Part shown: positions 44,626 through 54,020 of the stretch, piece by piece
How positions within the stretch are numbered: the first letter of the stretch is position 1
How the letters are laid out: each line of letters begins with the position of its first letter
Assembly: GCA_964502175.1 (NCBI GenBank)
Contig: CAZCVE010000003.1
Location: 186,001-250,000, forward strand
Source of the DNA: JAFLCL01 sp964502175
GTDB lineage: Bacteria; Myxococcota_A; Polyangia; Polyangiales; Sandaracinaceae
Direction: 5' to 3'
DNA length: 64,000 bases
Position numbers and translations under genes: made by a program
The notes under the pieces: model-generated
Told to the model about the DNA's origin: nothing
Databases searched by the model: none
The model's input: the letters and a program-made list of their open reading frames with translations, nothing else

Positions 44626-45972
44626 TCACCAGGTGCGCGCGATCTCCTCGAGCTTCTTCTTCGTCTTGGCGCCCAGCGGACCCACCGCAACGATCGCGAG
44701 GGCCTCGGGGCTGAACACGCGCTTCGCTGCGGCGACGAGGTCGGGGATGTCGATCGCGCTCGCGCGTCGCGCCAGCTCCTCGAGGGAGCTCGAGTGGCCG
44801 TCGAGCTCCTTGCCGAGCATCAGATCGACGTGGGCCTCGGGGGAGTCGTGCGCGAGATCGAGCTCGAAGAGCGTTCGGGTGCGCACGCGCGCGAGCTCGG
44901 CGGTCGTGATGTTCTCGCCTGCGGCGCGGGCGAGCTCGAGCAAGGTGCGCGTCGCGTCGGGCGCGTTCTCCTTGCGGCACGCCGCGCCGAGCGAGAAGGC
45001 CGAGACGTCGCTGTACGGATCGAGATCGCCGAACGCCTCGTACGCGAGGCCGCGGTCCTCGATCATCGTGCGGAACACGCGCGCGCTCATGCCGTCGTCG
45101 AGGATGCGCGAGAGCATCGTGATCGCGGGCCAGCCCGGGTCCTTCACGCCGGGGGCGAGGAACGAGATGCGGAGATCGACCTGGCTGCCGGTCGTGTCGA
45201 CGAACGTGGCGCGGGTGCCCGCCGTGCTCGCGATCACCGGAGAGGTCTCCGTGCGCGCGCCGCGCGGGATCGCGCCGAGCGTGTCGCGGCAGGCGTCGAG
45301 GACCTCTTCGGTGATCGCGCCTGCGATCGAGATCACGACGTTCGCGCCCACGTAGTGGCTTCGGTGCCAGCTCCGCAGATCCGCTTCGGTGATCGCGCCG
45401 AGGCTCGTCACCGTGCCGCCGATCGACTGGCCGAGCGGGTGATCGCCGAAGAGCGCGCGCGCGGTGAGCTCGTCGGCGTCGACGAGCTGATCGTCTTCGT
45501 CGAGCGAGTCGAGGATCTCTTCGCGCACCACGTTTCGCTCGAGCTCGAGCTGCGCCATCACCGGGTCGCGGAACATCTCTGCGATCAGCGAGACGGCCTC
45601 TGACGCCGCGGACTTCGGCACCGTCGCGCTGAAGATCGTCGTCTCGGCGCTCGTGGCCGCGTCGAGCGTGCCGCCGAGCGACTCGAACGCGAAGTTCTGC
45701 GCGTGCGCGCTCGGGTGCTCGCGCGTCCCGCGGAAGAGCATGTGCTCGAGGAAGTGCGAGATCCCGCCGAGGCGCGCGGGCTCGTGTCGTGAGCCCACTC
45801 GAACCGCGACTGCGATCGCCACGTGCCTCGCGCGCGGCATGCGCAGGCTCGTGAGGATCGCGCCGTTGCCGAGGACCTCGCGCAACGCGCCGGCTCCCTC
45901 CGCCTTGCGGACGGGACGGCGCTTTGCGGCGCTCGCGCCTCGGCTGCTCGAGCTCGAACCGGCGCGGCTCAA
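44626..45972 (-). CDS. M16-family metallopeptidase
   Basis: 448 residues, TTG start. Family motif H-x-x-E-H at about residue 73 (ISHFLEHMLFRGT) with Glu further on (REEILDSLDEDD) for the Zn site. Second domain has GTRATFVDTTGSQVDLRISF and SAFSLGAACRKENAP. It is a PqqL/YmxG-type processing protease; no signal peptide is seen, so cytosolic unless exported otherwise. It overlaps the PpiD-like gene by 4 bases (TTGA), so the two form one operon for protein quality or processing. Confidence 0.9.
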   Translation of the reverse strand: MSRAGSSSSSRGASAAKRRPVRKAEGAGALREVLGNGAILTSLRMPRARHVAIAVAVRVGSRHEPARLGGISHFLEHMLFRGTREHPSAHAQNFAFESLGGTLDAATSAETTIFSATVPKSAASEAVSLIAEMFRDPVMAQLELERNVVREEILDSLDEDDQLVDADELTARALFGDHPLGQSIGGTVTSLGAITEADLRSWHRSHYVGANVVISIAGAITEEVLDACRDTLGAIPRGARTETSPVIASTAGTRATFVDTTGSQVDLRISFLAPGVKDPGWPAITMLSRILDDGMSARVFRTMIEDRGLAYEAFGDLDPYSDVSAFSLGAACRKENAPDATRTLLELARAAGENITTAELARVRTRTLFELDLAHDSPEAHVDLMLGKELDGHSSSLEELARRASAIDIPDLVAAAKRVFSPEALAIVAVGPLGAKTKKKLEEIARTW

Positions 45973-47819
45973 GCGGGGAGGACGTCCTCGATGCGACGCG
46001 GCAGCGCGGACTCTTCTTCTTCGTGGGGCTCGGCCTCTTCCGACGGCTCTTCGCTCTCGCCTTCGCCGTCGTCCTCGTCTTCGCCGTCTTCCGGCTGCTC
46101 GTCGCCGTAGCGGAGGATGCGGTCGTCCACGCGGATGTCGTCGTGGCTCTCGGCGGTCTCGCGGAGCTCGTGCACGTACGCACGCACGGCCTCGATGCGC
46201 TTCACCGAGAGGAGCTCGTCGCCGATGCGATCGCGGACCTCGTCCGTGAAGCCCTCTTCCGTGGCCTCGGTGCGATCCTTCAGGCTGAACACGAACCAGT
46301 CGTCGCCGAGCTGGATCGGCTCCTCGGGCAGCGGCGACTCGAGCGACATCTCGAACGCGGCGCGCGTCAGCGGGCCGGAGTCGAACGCGCCCGAGATCGG
46401 CGTGTCGGTGCGGCCGAAGCGGCGCGTCTCGCGGACCTGCGGGGCGAGCGCATCACGCTCGGGCTCGGCGGGCGCCTCGACGGGGGCGACGTCGCCCTCG
46501 ACCGGCGGCGCGGCCGCGGGCGCAGCGGGGTCGACCGTGGGCGCGGGCGCGGGCGGCGCCCAGTCGCGAACGAGCTGCGTGTCGAGCTCCGGCATCGTGT
46601 GGCCGTCGCGGAGGTAGGCGAGGGCGCGGACGGCCTGCTCACGCGCGAGCTCGCTCGCACGCGCGCGGACGTAGAGACCCTCGGCGATCTCGAGCTTCGC
46701 CTCGGCCTCGGGCACGTCGCCCTCGCGACGACCTTCGACCTTGATCACGTGGAAGCCGAACTGGCTCTCGACGACGTGATCCGTGATCTGGCCGACCTCG
46801 GTCCCGAACTGTGCCTCGTCGAACGGCGCGACCATGCGGCCGCGCGGGTTGTAGCCGAGGTCACCGCCGCGGCGGCCGCTGCCTTCGTCCTGGCTCTCGG
46901 CGCGCGCGACCGTCGCGAAGTCTTCGCCGCCGCGGACGCGCGCGAGGATCGCCTCGGCGCGGGCACGGGCCGCATCGCGATCGGCCTGCGGGGCGTCTTG
47001 TCCCGCCTCGATGAGCACGTGGCGCGCGCGGACCTGGAGATCGAGGCCCGTGTAGCGGTGGCGCTGACGCGTGTACTCCTCGTCGACCTCGCTCTGGTGC
47101 TCGCCCTGCCACGCGGTCACGTCGGCCGTCGTGGGCTCGATGCGGTCGCGGTAGTACGACGGGCGGTACTGCACGTAGTCGAGCTGCGCGCGCTCGGTGT
47201 CGCGCACGTAGACCGAGTGGACCTCGTCGGGGCTGACCGTGACCTGCTCCTCGATCGCCTGACGCGCCTGACGGGCGAGACGCTCGCGGCCCTGCCACGT
47301 GACGAACTCTTCGGTCGAGCGACGAAGCGCGTTCGAGATGAAGTTGCGCATGCGGCGCGCGGAGAAGGTGCCGTTGCGATCTTCGAAGGCGCTCGAGACG
47401 TCGAACTCGGGGCCGGGGAAGCCGGGAGGCGCGTCGACCGACGGGTTCAGGTAGATGACGCCCGTCTCGAGGAGGTCGTCCATGACCTCGTCCTCGGAGA
47501 CGCGGAAGCCCATGTCGAGCGCGGCGTTCGCGAGCAGCTCGCGCTCGATGAGGCCGTCGAGCGTGAGCTCGCGGAGACGGAGCGTGCGCGCCTGCTCGAC
47601 GCGGTACTGGTTGAAGCCCGGCACCGCGTACGCGGCGCGGAAGTCGCCGTTGGTGATCGTGCGCCCCGAGACGCGCGCTGCGTAGCCGCTGTTCTCGAAG
47701 ATCGAGGTGCAGCCCTGCGACTGCGGTCCGCCGAACTGGAGAACGAAGACGGCGCTCAGCATGAAGACGAGCACGACGAGGACGACCGTCTGGAACCGCT
47801 GTTGAATGAGCTCGAGCAT
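45969..47819 (-). CDS. PpiD/SurA-like peptidyl-prolyl isomerase
   Basis: 616 residues. An N-terminal membrane anchor (VVLVVLVFMLSAVFVLQF) precedes a SurA_N-like helical domain and, at about 260-370, a parvulin domain: ARHVLIEAGQDAPQADRDAA, GEDFATVARAESQDEGS, GGDLGYNPRGRMVAPFDEAQ and ESQFGFHVIKVEGRREG. A second, less conserved domain and a highly acidic C-tail (EDGEDEDDGEGESEEPSEEA) follow. This is the layout of PpiD-type envelope foldases. It is promoter-proximal to the M16 peptidase gene. The 485 bases upstream hold a hairpin. Confidence 0.88.
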   Translation of the reverse strand: MLELIQQRFQTVVLVVLVFMLSAVFVLQFGGPQSQGCTSIFENSGYAARVSGRTITNGDFRAAYAVPGFNQYRVEQARTLRLRELTLDGLIERELLANAALDMGFRVSEDEVMDDLLETGVIYLNPSVDAPPGFPGPEFDVSSAFEDRNGTFSARRMRNFISNALRRSTEEFVTWQGRERLARQARQAIEEQVTVSPDEVHSVYVRDTERAQLDYVQYRPSYYRDRIEPTTADVTAWQGEHQSEVDEEYTRQRHRYTGLDLQVRARHVLIEAGQDAPQADRDAARARAEAILARVRGGEDFATVARAESQDEGSGRRGGDLGYNPRGRMVAPFDEAQFGTEVGQITDHVVESQFGFHVIKVEGRREGDVPEAEAKLEIAEGLYVRARASELAREQAVRALAYLRDGHTMPELDTQLVRDWAPPAPAPTVDPAAPAAAPPVEGDVAPVEAPAEPERDALAPQVRETRRFGRTDTPISGAFDSGPLTRAAFEMSLESPLPEEPIQLGDDWFVFSLKDRTEATEEGFTDEVRDRIGDELLSVKRIEAVRAYVHELRETAESHDDIRVDDRILRYGDEQPEDGEDEDDGEGESEEPSEEAEPHEEEESALPRRIEDVLPA

Positions 47820-47969
47820 CGGGGAGGACTCGCGAGGCGAGGGCGCGCGACGGCGGGCGCCCTGGGAAAAAGGGGCCGAAAGGTAGCCAAGCCCTTCGCG
47901 AGTCGCAATGCGGCTCGGAAAGAAGGTTCGGAGGCCCCCGACCGGGCGGAGAGCGACGACGGAAAACAT

Positions 47970-47999
47970 GAAGGCGGCGCTCGGGTGAGCACCGCCTTC
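47970..47999. terminator. Isolated hairpin in a divergent intergenic region
   Basis: Arms GAAGGCGGCGCTC and GAGCACCGCCTTC (one mismatch) flank GGGT. The genes on both sides read away from it, so it terminates neither. It may be a terminator or part of a small RNA in the 485-base gap (47820-48304), where I see no protein gene. The rest of that gap shows no other structure I can support. Confidence 0.5.
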
Positions 48000-48304
48000 T
48001 CGGAAGCTAAGTGGGTCGGGTCGGGCAGGACTGCGGGTTCTGGCTGGCCACCTTCACCCGCGAGGAAAAATCTTCGTGGCCGTCCCTATTGCGATGCGTG
48101 TGCCACCGCTCGAAGTCTCCGCGCACCGCGTGGCGGTCCCGTGATCGCTGCGAAAAGTCCGAGCGACGGAAGGCCGGGCTGCCGCGGCTGGCCGATCGAG
48201 TGGCCGGGCCGGAGGCGGGCCTGGCTATCCGGGTGACCACGCGCTCGGTGCGCCTGCGACGACACTTGCCAGCTCTGCGGTATCAGCGCGACAAAGGAGC
48301 GGCC

Positions 48305-50233
48305 GTGAGCGACTCCGACAAGCTCGTCGCGCTGTTCGCGACGCTCGGTCTCGATCGCACTGCCCACGTCGCGAGCCCCGACTCGACGCTGCGGCCGGGC
48401 GATCTCGCGGAGCGTCTGTCGCCCGATGCGACAGTGCGTGGCGGAGCGCGGCGCGGGCCGGCCGAGCGTCCGTCGGTCACCGAGCCGTTCCTTCCGACGA
48501 TCACGCTCGGCGAGCGTCGCGGCGGGACGGACAGCGAGCCAGCGTCGGCGGACCTCGTGCTCGGCGTGCGGCTCGGCGAAGGAGGCATGGGCGTCGTCGA
48601 CGCGGCGTCTCAGCGATCGCTCGGTCGCGAGGTGGCGCTCAAGCGTCCCCACGGCGAGGGCGGCGGGCACGCGCTCGTCGTCGAGGCGCGCACGATGGCG
48701 CTCGTCGAGCACCCGAACGTGGTGCCCGTGTTCGCGCTCGGTCGCGACGTGAGCGAGCGACCCGTGCTCGTGATGAAGCGCATCCAAGGCGCGTCGCTGA
48801 AGGAGCTGCTCCGCGATCGTTCGCACGGCGCGTGGCCGCGCCTCGAGCAGCGCTGGGGCGATCAAGAGCGCGCGGCGCTCGGGATCCTCGGCGAGGTCTG
48901 CGACGCGCTCACGTTCGCGCACTCGAACGGGATCGTGCACCGCGACGTGAAGCCCGAGAACGTGATGGTCGGCGAGTTCGGCGAGGTCTACCTGCTCGAC
49001 TGGGGCATCGCGCACCGCATCGGTGACGCGCGCGGAGAGAGCGCGGCCGGACAGATCGTGGGCACGCCCGGCTTCATGGCGCCCGAGATGGTGCTCGATC
49101 CCGACGGCGCGAACGCCCGCACGGACGTGTATCTCCTCGGGGCGACGCTGCACACGCTGCTCACCGGCAAGATGCGTCACGTGGGCGAGTCGTTCTTCGA
49201 GACGCTCGCCTCCGCGCTCGCGTCCGAGCCGTTCGAGTACGGCAGCGAGATCTCGGAGGACCTCGCCGCGCTCGCCAACGCGGCGACCAGCCTCGACCCT
49301 GCGGCGCGACCGTCGAGCTCGGCGGCGTTCCGTAAGGCGCTCGTCGAGCACGAGCGACACCTCGAGGCGATGGGCCTCGTGCGCGCGGCCCGCGAGGCGC
49401 TCGAAGGCGCGGGCGATCTCGCGAGCCCCGAGGCGCTCGCGTCGCTGACGGAGGCGGCCGCGTGCCTCCGCGCGGCGGAGCGCGCGCGACCGAACGCGGA
49501 CTTCGTGCGCGCGGTGAAGCAGGCGCACGTGCGCGCGCTCATCGAGCGCGAGGTCCTCCTCGAGAGCCCGCGCGCCGCGCGCGCACACCTCGCGGCCTTG
49601 CCCGAGACGGACGCAGAGCTGGTCGCGCGCATCGAAGCGATCGAGCGTCGACAGGTCGAGGCGAAGGCACGCGAAGAGGCCGAGGCGCGCGCGCGGAGCG
49701 ACGGTGACTCGTGGACGTCGGTGCGCGTGCGCGTGATCTCGTCGTTCGTCGTCGGCATCGTGTTCGCTGGCTTCGTCGCGCAGCACACGTTCGTGTCGGC
49801 CGAGCGCTTCTCGACGCTGGGCTTTCTGCGCAACGACCTCGTGGCGTTCGTCGCCATGACCCTCTCGCTCGTGGTCGGGCGTCGTGCGTTGCTCGCGAAC
49901 GCGGGCAACCGACGCATCACCGGGCTCGTCTTCGGCGCGCTCTTCACCATCACCGCCTTCAACGCCGTGTCGGTGCTGCTCGAGGTCACGCCTGCCTTCG
50001 CGCTCGTGTACGGCTACCTCGGCGTCTCCGCGTGGTTCGCGATGGCGGCGGCCACCGTGCATCCCGCGTTCGCGCTCCCGGCGACCCTCTCGACGGTCGG
50101 TGCGCTCGTGCTCCTGGCCGTGCCCGATCGCGCGCCGCTCGTCTCGCTCGCGACGACGGTCTCGATGCTGTGCGCGATCTTCTACGCGGTCCTCCAGACG
50201 ATGCGCGCCTCGCGGGCCACGCCGAGCGCCTGA
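48305..50233 (+). CDS. Ser/Thr protein kinase with C-terminal membrane domain
   Basis: 642 residues, GTG start after AAAGGAGCGGCC. Kinase domain about 80-380: GEGGMGVV, catalytic Lys113 (REVALKRPH), H212-R-D in VHRDVKPENVM, D232-W-G (DWG for DFG), and TPGFMAPEM. All catalytic residues are present, so it is active. A Glu/Ala-rich helical region follows (about 400-480). The last 150 residues form about six membrane helices (VVGIVFAGFVAQHTFVS, ALFTITAFNAVSVLLEV). A sensor role is likely. It ends 37 bases before proS. Confidence 0.9.
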   Translation: MSDSDKLVALFATLGLDRTAHVASPDSTLRPGDLAERLSPDATVRGGARRGPAERPSVTEPFLPTITLGERRGGTDSEPASADLVLGVRLGEGGMGVVDAASQRSLGREVALKRPHGEGGGHALVVEARTMALVEHPNVVPVFALGRDVSERPVLVMKRIQGASLKELLRDRSHGAWPRLEQRWGDQERAALGILGEVCDALTFAHSNGIVHRDVKPENVMVGEFGEVYLLDWGIAHRIGDARGESAAGQIVGTPGFMAPEMVLDPDGANARTDVYLLGATLHTLLTGKMRHVGESFFETLASALASEPFEYGSEISEDLAALANAATSLDPAARPSSSAAFRKALVEHERHLEAMGLVRAAREALEGAGDLASPEALASLTEAAACLRAAERARPNADFVRAVKQAHVRALIEREVLLESPRAARAHLAALPETDAELVARIEAIERRQVEAKAREEAEARARSDGDSWTSVRVRVISSFVVGIVFAGFVAQHTFVSAERFSTLGFLRNDLVAFVAMTLSLVVGRRALLANAGNRRITGLVFGALFTITAFNAVSVLLEVTPAFALVYGYLGVSAWFAMAAATVHPAFALPATLSTVGALVLLAVPDRAPLVSLATTVSMLCAIFYAVLQTMRASRATPSA

Positions 50234-50270
50234 CGCGCGACGGCGGCGTCGTGCTAAGTCGCGAGCCGCC

Positions 50271-52028
50271 ATGCGCTACTCCACTGCCTTCATCCCGACG
50301 CTCAAGGAAGTTCCCAAGGACGCGACGACTCCGTCGCACGTGCTGCTGCTCCGCGGCGGCTTCGTGCGGATGGTCGGCGCGGGCATCTACGAGATGCTGC
50401 CGCTGGGCCTGCGCGTGCTCCGAAAGATCGCCGACATCGTTCGCGACGAGATGGATCGCTCGGGCGCCCAAGAGGTGCTGATGCCGGCGCTCCTGCCGGC
50501 CGAGTACTTCCGCGAGACGGGGCGCTGGGACGTGTACGGCGACGTGCTGATCCGCATGAAGGATCGCAAGGGCGGCGAGTACCACCTCGGCCCGACGCAC
50601 GAGGAGATCATCACGGACATGGTGCGTCGCGACGTGAAGTCGTACCGCCAGCTGCCGCAGAACCTCTACCAGGTGCAGATGAAGTTCCGCGACGAGCCGC
50701 GCCCGCGCGCGGGCCTCCTGCGCTGCCGCGAGTTCATGATGAAGGACGCGTACTCGTTCGACACGAGCGAGGAGAAGGCGTTCGCGAGCTACGGCGTGAT
50801 GCGCGAGACGTACCACCGCATCTTCAAGCGCCTCGGGCTCGAGTACCGCATCGTCGAGGCCGACTCGGGCGCGATCGGCGGCAAGACGAGCGCGGAGTTC
50901 CAGGTGCTCGCGCAGACCGGCGAGGACGCGATCGTGGCGTGCACCAAGTGCGACTACGCGGCGAACGTCGAGGTCGCGACGACGGTCGCGCCGGAGAAGA
51001 AGACCGACGCGGTGGCCGCGATGGAGAAGGTCGCCACGCCGCACAAGAAGACGATCGAGGACGTCGCGAAGTTCCTCTCGGTGCCGCAGGCGCAGACGAT
51101 GAAGGCGCTCTTCTTCCGCGTGATCCGCAAGGAGTCGACGTCGCTCGCGCTCGTCTTCGTGCGCGGCGATCACGAGGCGCACGAGGTGAAGGTCGCGAAC
51201 GCGCTGAGCCAGTCGGGGTCTGGGGGTGCGCGCGAGGTCGTCATGGGCTCGCCCGAAGAAGCGGCCAAGCACGGCATCGTGACGGGCTACATCGGCCCGC
51301 AGGGACGAACGAGCACGAAGGAGCTCGAGGTCTACTTCGATCGCTCGCTCGACACGGGCGAGGGCTTCGTCGCGGGCGCCAACGAAGACGGCTTCCACAC
51401 GAGGAACGTCGTCGTCGGTCGCGACGCGAGCGGCATGATCGTCGACGTGCGCACGGTCGGCGACGGCGACGCGTGCCCCAACTGTCGCGGCGAGCTCAAG
51501 AGCTACCGGGGCATCGAGGGCGGCCACATCTTCGTCCTCGGCACGCACTACTCGGCGAAGATGGGCTGCACGTTCCTCGACGAAGAGGGCAACACGAAGC
51601 CGATCGTGATGGGCTGCTACGGCATCGGCGTGTCGCGCCTCGTCGCGACGGCGATCGAGCAGAACCACGACGCCGACGGCATCCGCTGGCCGATGACGAT
51701 CGCGCCCTACCAGGTGGTGCTCGTGCCCGCCGGCAAGGAAGACGACATCCAGGCGACCGCGAACGACCTCTACGCGAAGCTCGTCGCGGAGGGCGTCGAG
51801 GTGCTGCTCGACGATCGGGACGAGCGCCCGGGCGTGAAGTTCAAGGACGCCGATCTCCTCGGCATCCCGCTCCGCATCGTGGTGGGCAAGAAGGGCCTCG
51901 CCGAGGGCAAGGTCGAGCTCAAGGCGCGGAAGGAGAAGGAGCTCTCGATGGTTCCGGTCGGCGAGATCGTCGAGAAGGTCGTCTCCGTCGTCCGCGAGGG
52001 CGGCGTTCGTCTGATCCCGAAGGCCTGA
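50271..52028 (+). CDS. proS: Prolyl-tRNA synthetase
   Basis: 585 residues, the usual size of bacterial ProS. Class II motifs: HLGPTHEEI, FRDEPRPRAGLLRCREF (motif 2), and VMGCYGIGVSRLVATAIEQN (motif 3). The insertion domain between about 230 and 390 (KKTIEDVAKFLSVPQAQTMK, VFVRGDHEAHEVKVANAL) is the editing domain that clears Ala-tRNA(Pro). The C-terminal anticodon-binding domain ends the protein. Cytosolic. The start at 50271 matches the conserved MRYSTAFIPTLKEVP start. Confidence 0.97.
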   Translation: MRYSTAFIPTLKEVPKDATTPSHVLLLRGGFVRMVGAGIYEMLPLGLRVLRKIADIVRDEMDRSGAQEVLMPALLPAEYFRETGRWDVYGDVLIRMKDRKGGEYHLGPTHEEIITDMVRRDVKSYRQLPQNLYQVQMKFRDEPRPRAGLLRCREFMMKDAYSFDTSEEKAFASYGVMRETYHRIFKRLGLEYRIVEADSGAIGGKTSAEFQVLAQTGEDAIVACTKCDYAANVEVATTVAPEKKTDAVAAMEKVATPHKKTIEDVAKFLSVPQAQTMKALFFRVIRKESTSLALVFVRGDHEAHEVKVANALSQSGSGGAREVVMGSPEEAAKHGIVTGYIGPQGRTSTKELEVYFDRSLDTGEGFVAGANEDGFHTRNVVVGRDASGMIVDVRTVGDGDACPNCRGELKSYRGIEGGHIFVLGTHYSAKMGCTFLDEEGNTKPIVMGCYGIGVSRLVATAIEQNHDADGIRWPMTIAPYQVVLVPAGKEDDIQATANDLYAKLVAEGVEVLLDDRDERPGVKFKDADLLGIPLRIVVGKKGLAEGKVELKARKEKELSMVPVGEIVEKVVSVVREGGVRLIPKA

Positions 52029-52047
52029 TCCGGAAGCCGCGAGTCGT

Positions 52048-52263
52048 ATGGCGAAGAAGCCGATCGCTCAGCCCGAGAACCTCGACGAGCGCGACCGACC
52101 GGTCCGCACGATGGTGGCGCTCGTCGTCGGCTTCCTTCTGATCCTCGGCATCGCGACGTGGACCGTGCTGATCCCCGAGCTGGAAGACGACGCGGGCGAA
52201 GAAGAGGAGGGCGCTTCTCCGCCCGAGGCGCCGCCCGCGCCCGAGGCACCGCCCGCCACCTGA
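52048..52263 (+). CDS. Small single-pass membrane protein with acidic, Pro-rich tail
   Basis: 71 residues, 19 bases after proS. Residues 21-42 form a membrane helix (TMVALVVGFLLILGIATWTV); the tail is PELEDDAGEEEEGASPPEAP and more Pro/Glu. The last codons (PPAT) and the TGA belong to the first units of a 14-bp minisatellite that runs on into the gap. No family is recognised. Confidence 0.65.
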   Translation: MAKKPIAQPENLDERDRPVRTMVALVVGFLLILGIATWTVLIPELEDDAGEEEEGASPPEAPPAPEAPPAT

Positions 52264-52330
52264 GAGCCCGCCACCGAGAGCCCGCCACCGAGAGCCCGCC
52301 ACCGAGAGCCCGCCACCGAGAGCCCGCCAC
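52262..52330. repeat. 14-bp minisatellite running into the assembly gap
   Basis: Five copies of a 14-base unit CGAGAGCCCGCCAC (the first begins T instead of C and supplies the TGA stop of the gene upstream). Position 52431 after the gap resumes with CGAGAGC. Since 14 is not a multiple of three, extra units change the frame. This array is the likely reason assembly failed here. Confidence 0.85.
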
Positions 52331-52430
52331 NNNNNNNNNNNNNNNNNNNNNNNNNNNNNNNNNNNNNNNNNNNNNNNNNNNNNNNNNNNNNNNNNNNNNN
52401 NNNNNNNNNNNNNNNNNNNNNNNNNNNNNN
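52331..52430. other. Scaffold gap of 100 N
   Basis: All 100 positions are N. A round number usually marks a gap of unknown length. The flanks are both within the 14-bp minisatellite. Confidence 0.99.
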
Positions 52431-52437
52431 CGAGAGC

Positions 52438-52815
52438 TCAGTGGTCGAGCTGCTCGCAGCGGCCGTGCTCGCACACGACGTCGGGCGTCGGGCCGTGACC
52501 GCTCGGATCCATCGGCGGGCACGACACGCCGTCGGTCTCCATGCGTTCGCGCATCTCGGCCTCGTCCGCGGCCTCGCGGCCGGCGGCCACCGCGAACCAC
52601 TGGTCGCACACGCCGAGGTAGGCGACGCAGTCGCTGTCGCGCTCGCACTCTTCGGACACGGCCGTCGTGGCCGGATCATCGAGCGGCTCGGACTCCATGA
52701 TGGGTCCCGGCACGGGCGTGGGCGTCGGTGTGACGGGCGCGGCGTCGTCGGCGCCGCAGGCCGTGGTCGCGCACACGACCAGCATGGCGGTGAGGAGCCG
52801 GGTGCGTGTCTGCAT
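52438..52815 (-). CDS. Small Cys-containing lipoprotein
   Basis: 125 residues. Signal peptide and lipobox LVVCATTACGADD near residue 20. A Pro/Thr spacer precedes SEECERDSDCVAYLGVCDQW, with the C-x-x-D-x-D-C pattern common in secreted small Cys modules, and the C-terminus VVCEHGRCEQLDH. Function unknown. Its end lies 8 bases after the gap; the gene itself is complete. Confidence 0.75.
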   Translation of the reverse strand: MQTRTRLLTAMLVVCATTACGADDAAPVTPTPTPVPGPIMESEPLDDPATTAVSEECERDSDCVAYLGVCDQWFAVAAGREAADEAEMRERMETDGVSCPPMDPSGHGPTPDVVCEHGRCEQLDH

Positions 52816-52876
52816 GCGCGCGAGTCTACGTGGTCCGGCTGGAAGCCATTCGCCGGTCGGAGTTAGGCTCGCGGTC

Positions 52877-54010
52877 GTGCAGGAGCGTGGGCACGTCGCG
52901 TTCGATCCCAAGGGTCGCCTCTTCGTCGTGACGCACGACGAGGAGCTCCTCGTCCACGACGGGGACAGTGAGGCGCCGCTCTGGCGCGAGTCGGTCGGCG
53001 AGACGATCGCGGGCGTCGCCATCTCGGGCGACGAGCTCGTCGCCGTGGGTGAAGACGGTGCCGTGCGTCGCTTCACGTTCCTCCACCGCGAGCTGCCGCG
53101 CGCGTCGGTGGGCGCGGGTGTTCGATCGTTCGCGCTGAGCGCGAGCGGCACCGTCGCGGCTGCGCACGACGAGCACGTCTCTCTCTTGCGCAAGAACGAT
53201 CTCGCGTCGGTCTCGCTCTACCACCGCGGCGTCTCCGCCCTCGCGTGGTCACGCGACGGGACGAAGCTGCTCCTCGCGCGATCGAAGAGCGAGAGCGACC
53301 ACGCGCTCGTCTTGCTCGACGGCGCGAACGGCGAGCCCATCGGCGAGCCCTGCGTGATGACGGGGCCGGTCTCGGCGATCGCGCCGAGCGCGCGCGGCTT
53401 TCTCGTGGCGTGTGGCGATCGCGTGCTGCGCTTCACCAAGCCCGAGGTCGCGCTCGAGCACGTGACGCGCGCTCGCGATCGCAAGATCACCGACGTCGCG
53501 TGCACGCCGGACGGCGGGCGCTTCGCGCTCCAGCTCGAGCGCTCGCAGGTGTACGTGCTCTCGGATCCGCCGTCCGAGACGCTGCTCGACGTGAAGTACC
53601 CGGAGCGCGTGACCTCGGGCGTGTCGTTCGGACAGAGGCCCTGGATCGCGATCGCGCTCGCGGGCGGCGACGCCAACAAGGTGAACGCCGACACCGGCGC
53701 GATGCACCGCAGCGACACGCACCCAGGTCGCACGCACAACCGCTGGATGGTGAGCATCGCGGGGGCGTTCCAGAAGAAGCAGGCCGAGGCCGCAGCGGCT
53801 GCTGCGCCTGCGCCGAAGAACGAGGCCGACGAGGCGAAGAAGCGCGAGCGCCAGCGCGCCGCGCAGCGAGCGCTCGAAGACGCCGACGTGCAGCTGCGCC
53901 AGGAACAAGCCGATCAGGCCGATCGCAAGATGATGATCCACGTCGGCATGATCGCCCTCGGCATCCTCATCGGCGTGCTCCGCGCGTGCTCGCACTCGAA
54001 CCACTACTGA
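52877..54010 (+). CDS. Beta-propeller-like protein with C-terminal membrane helix
   Basis: 377 residues, GTG start at 52877. Repeated strand-turn units resemble WD-type propeller blades: VAFDPKGRLFVVTHDEELLV, ISGDELVAVGEDGAVRRFTF, FALSASGTVAAAHDEHVSLL, LAWSRDGTKLLLARSKSESD and VACTPDGGRFALQLERSQVY. After about residue 300 a Lys/Glu/Ala-rich coiled coil (KKRERQRAAQRALEDADVQL) leads to a C-terminal membrane helix (IHVGMIALGILIGVLRA). It is probably tail-anchored. Upstream in-frame starts are in the divergent lipoprotein leader and were rejected. Confidence 0.75.
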   Translation: MQERGHVAFDPKGRLFVVTHDEELLVHDGDSEAPLWRESVGETIAGVAISGDELVAVGEDGAVRRFTFLHRELPRASVGAGVRSFALSASGTVAAAHDEHVSLLRKNDLASVSLYHRGVSALAWSRDGTKLLLARSKSESDHALVLLDGANGEPIGEPCVMTGPVSAIAPSARGFLVACGDRVLRFTKPEVALEHVTRARDRKITDVACTPDGGRFALQLERSQVYVLSDPPSETLLDVKYPERVTSGVSFGQRPWIAIALAGGDANKVNADTGAMHRSDTHPGRTHNRWMVSIAGAFQKKQAEAAAAAAPAPKNEADEAKKRERQRAAQRALEDADVQLRQEQADQADRKMMIHVGMIALGILIGVLRACSHSNHY

Positions 54011-54020
54011 AGGAGGGGGC

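Noticed and set aside
43352..45355. Long plus-strand frame opposite the M16 and lipoprotein genes
   Set aside because: No family pattern, Arg/Ala bias; shadow of the minus-strand genes.
52158..52700. Plus-strand frame crossing the N gap
   Set aside because: Translation across N has no meaning; the flanks are minisatellite and antisense of a lipoprotein.
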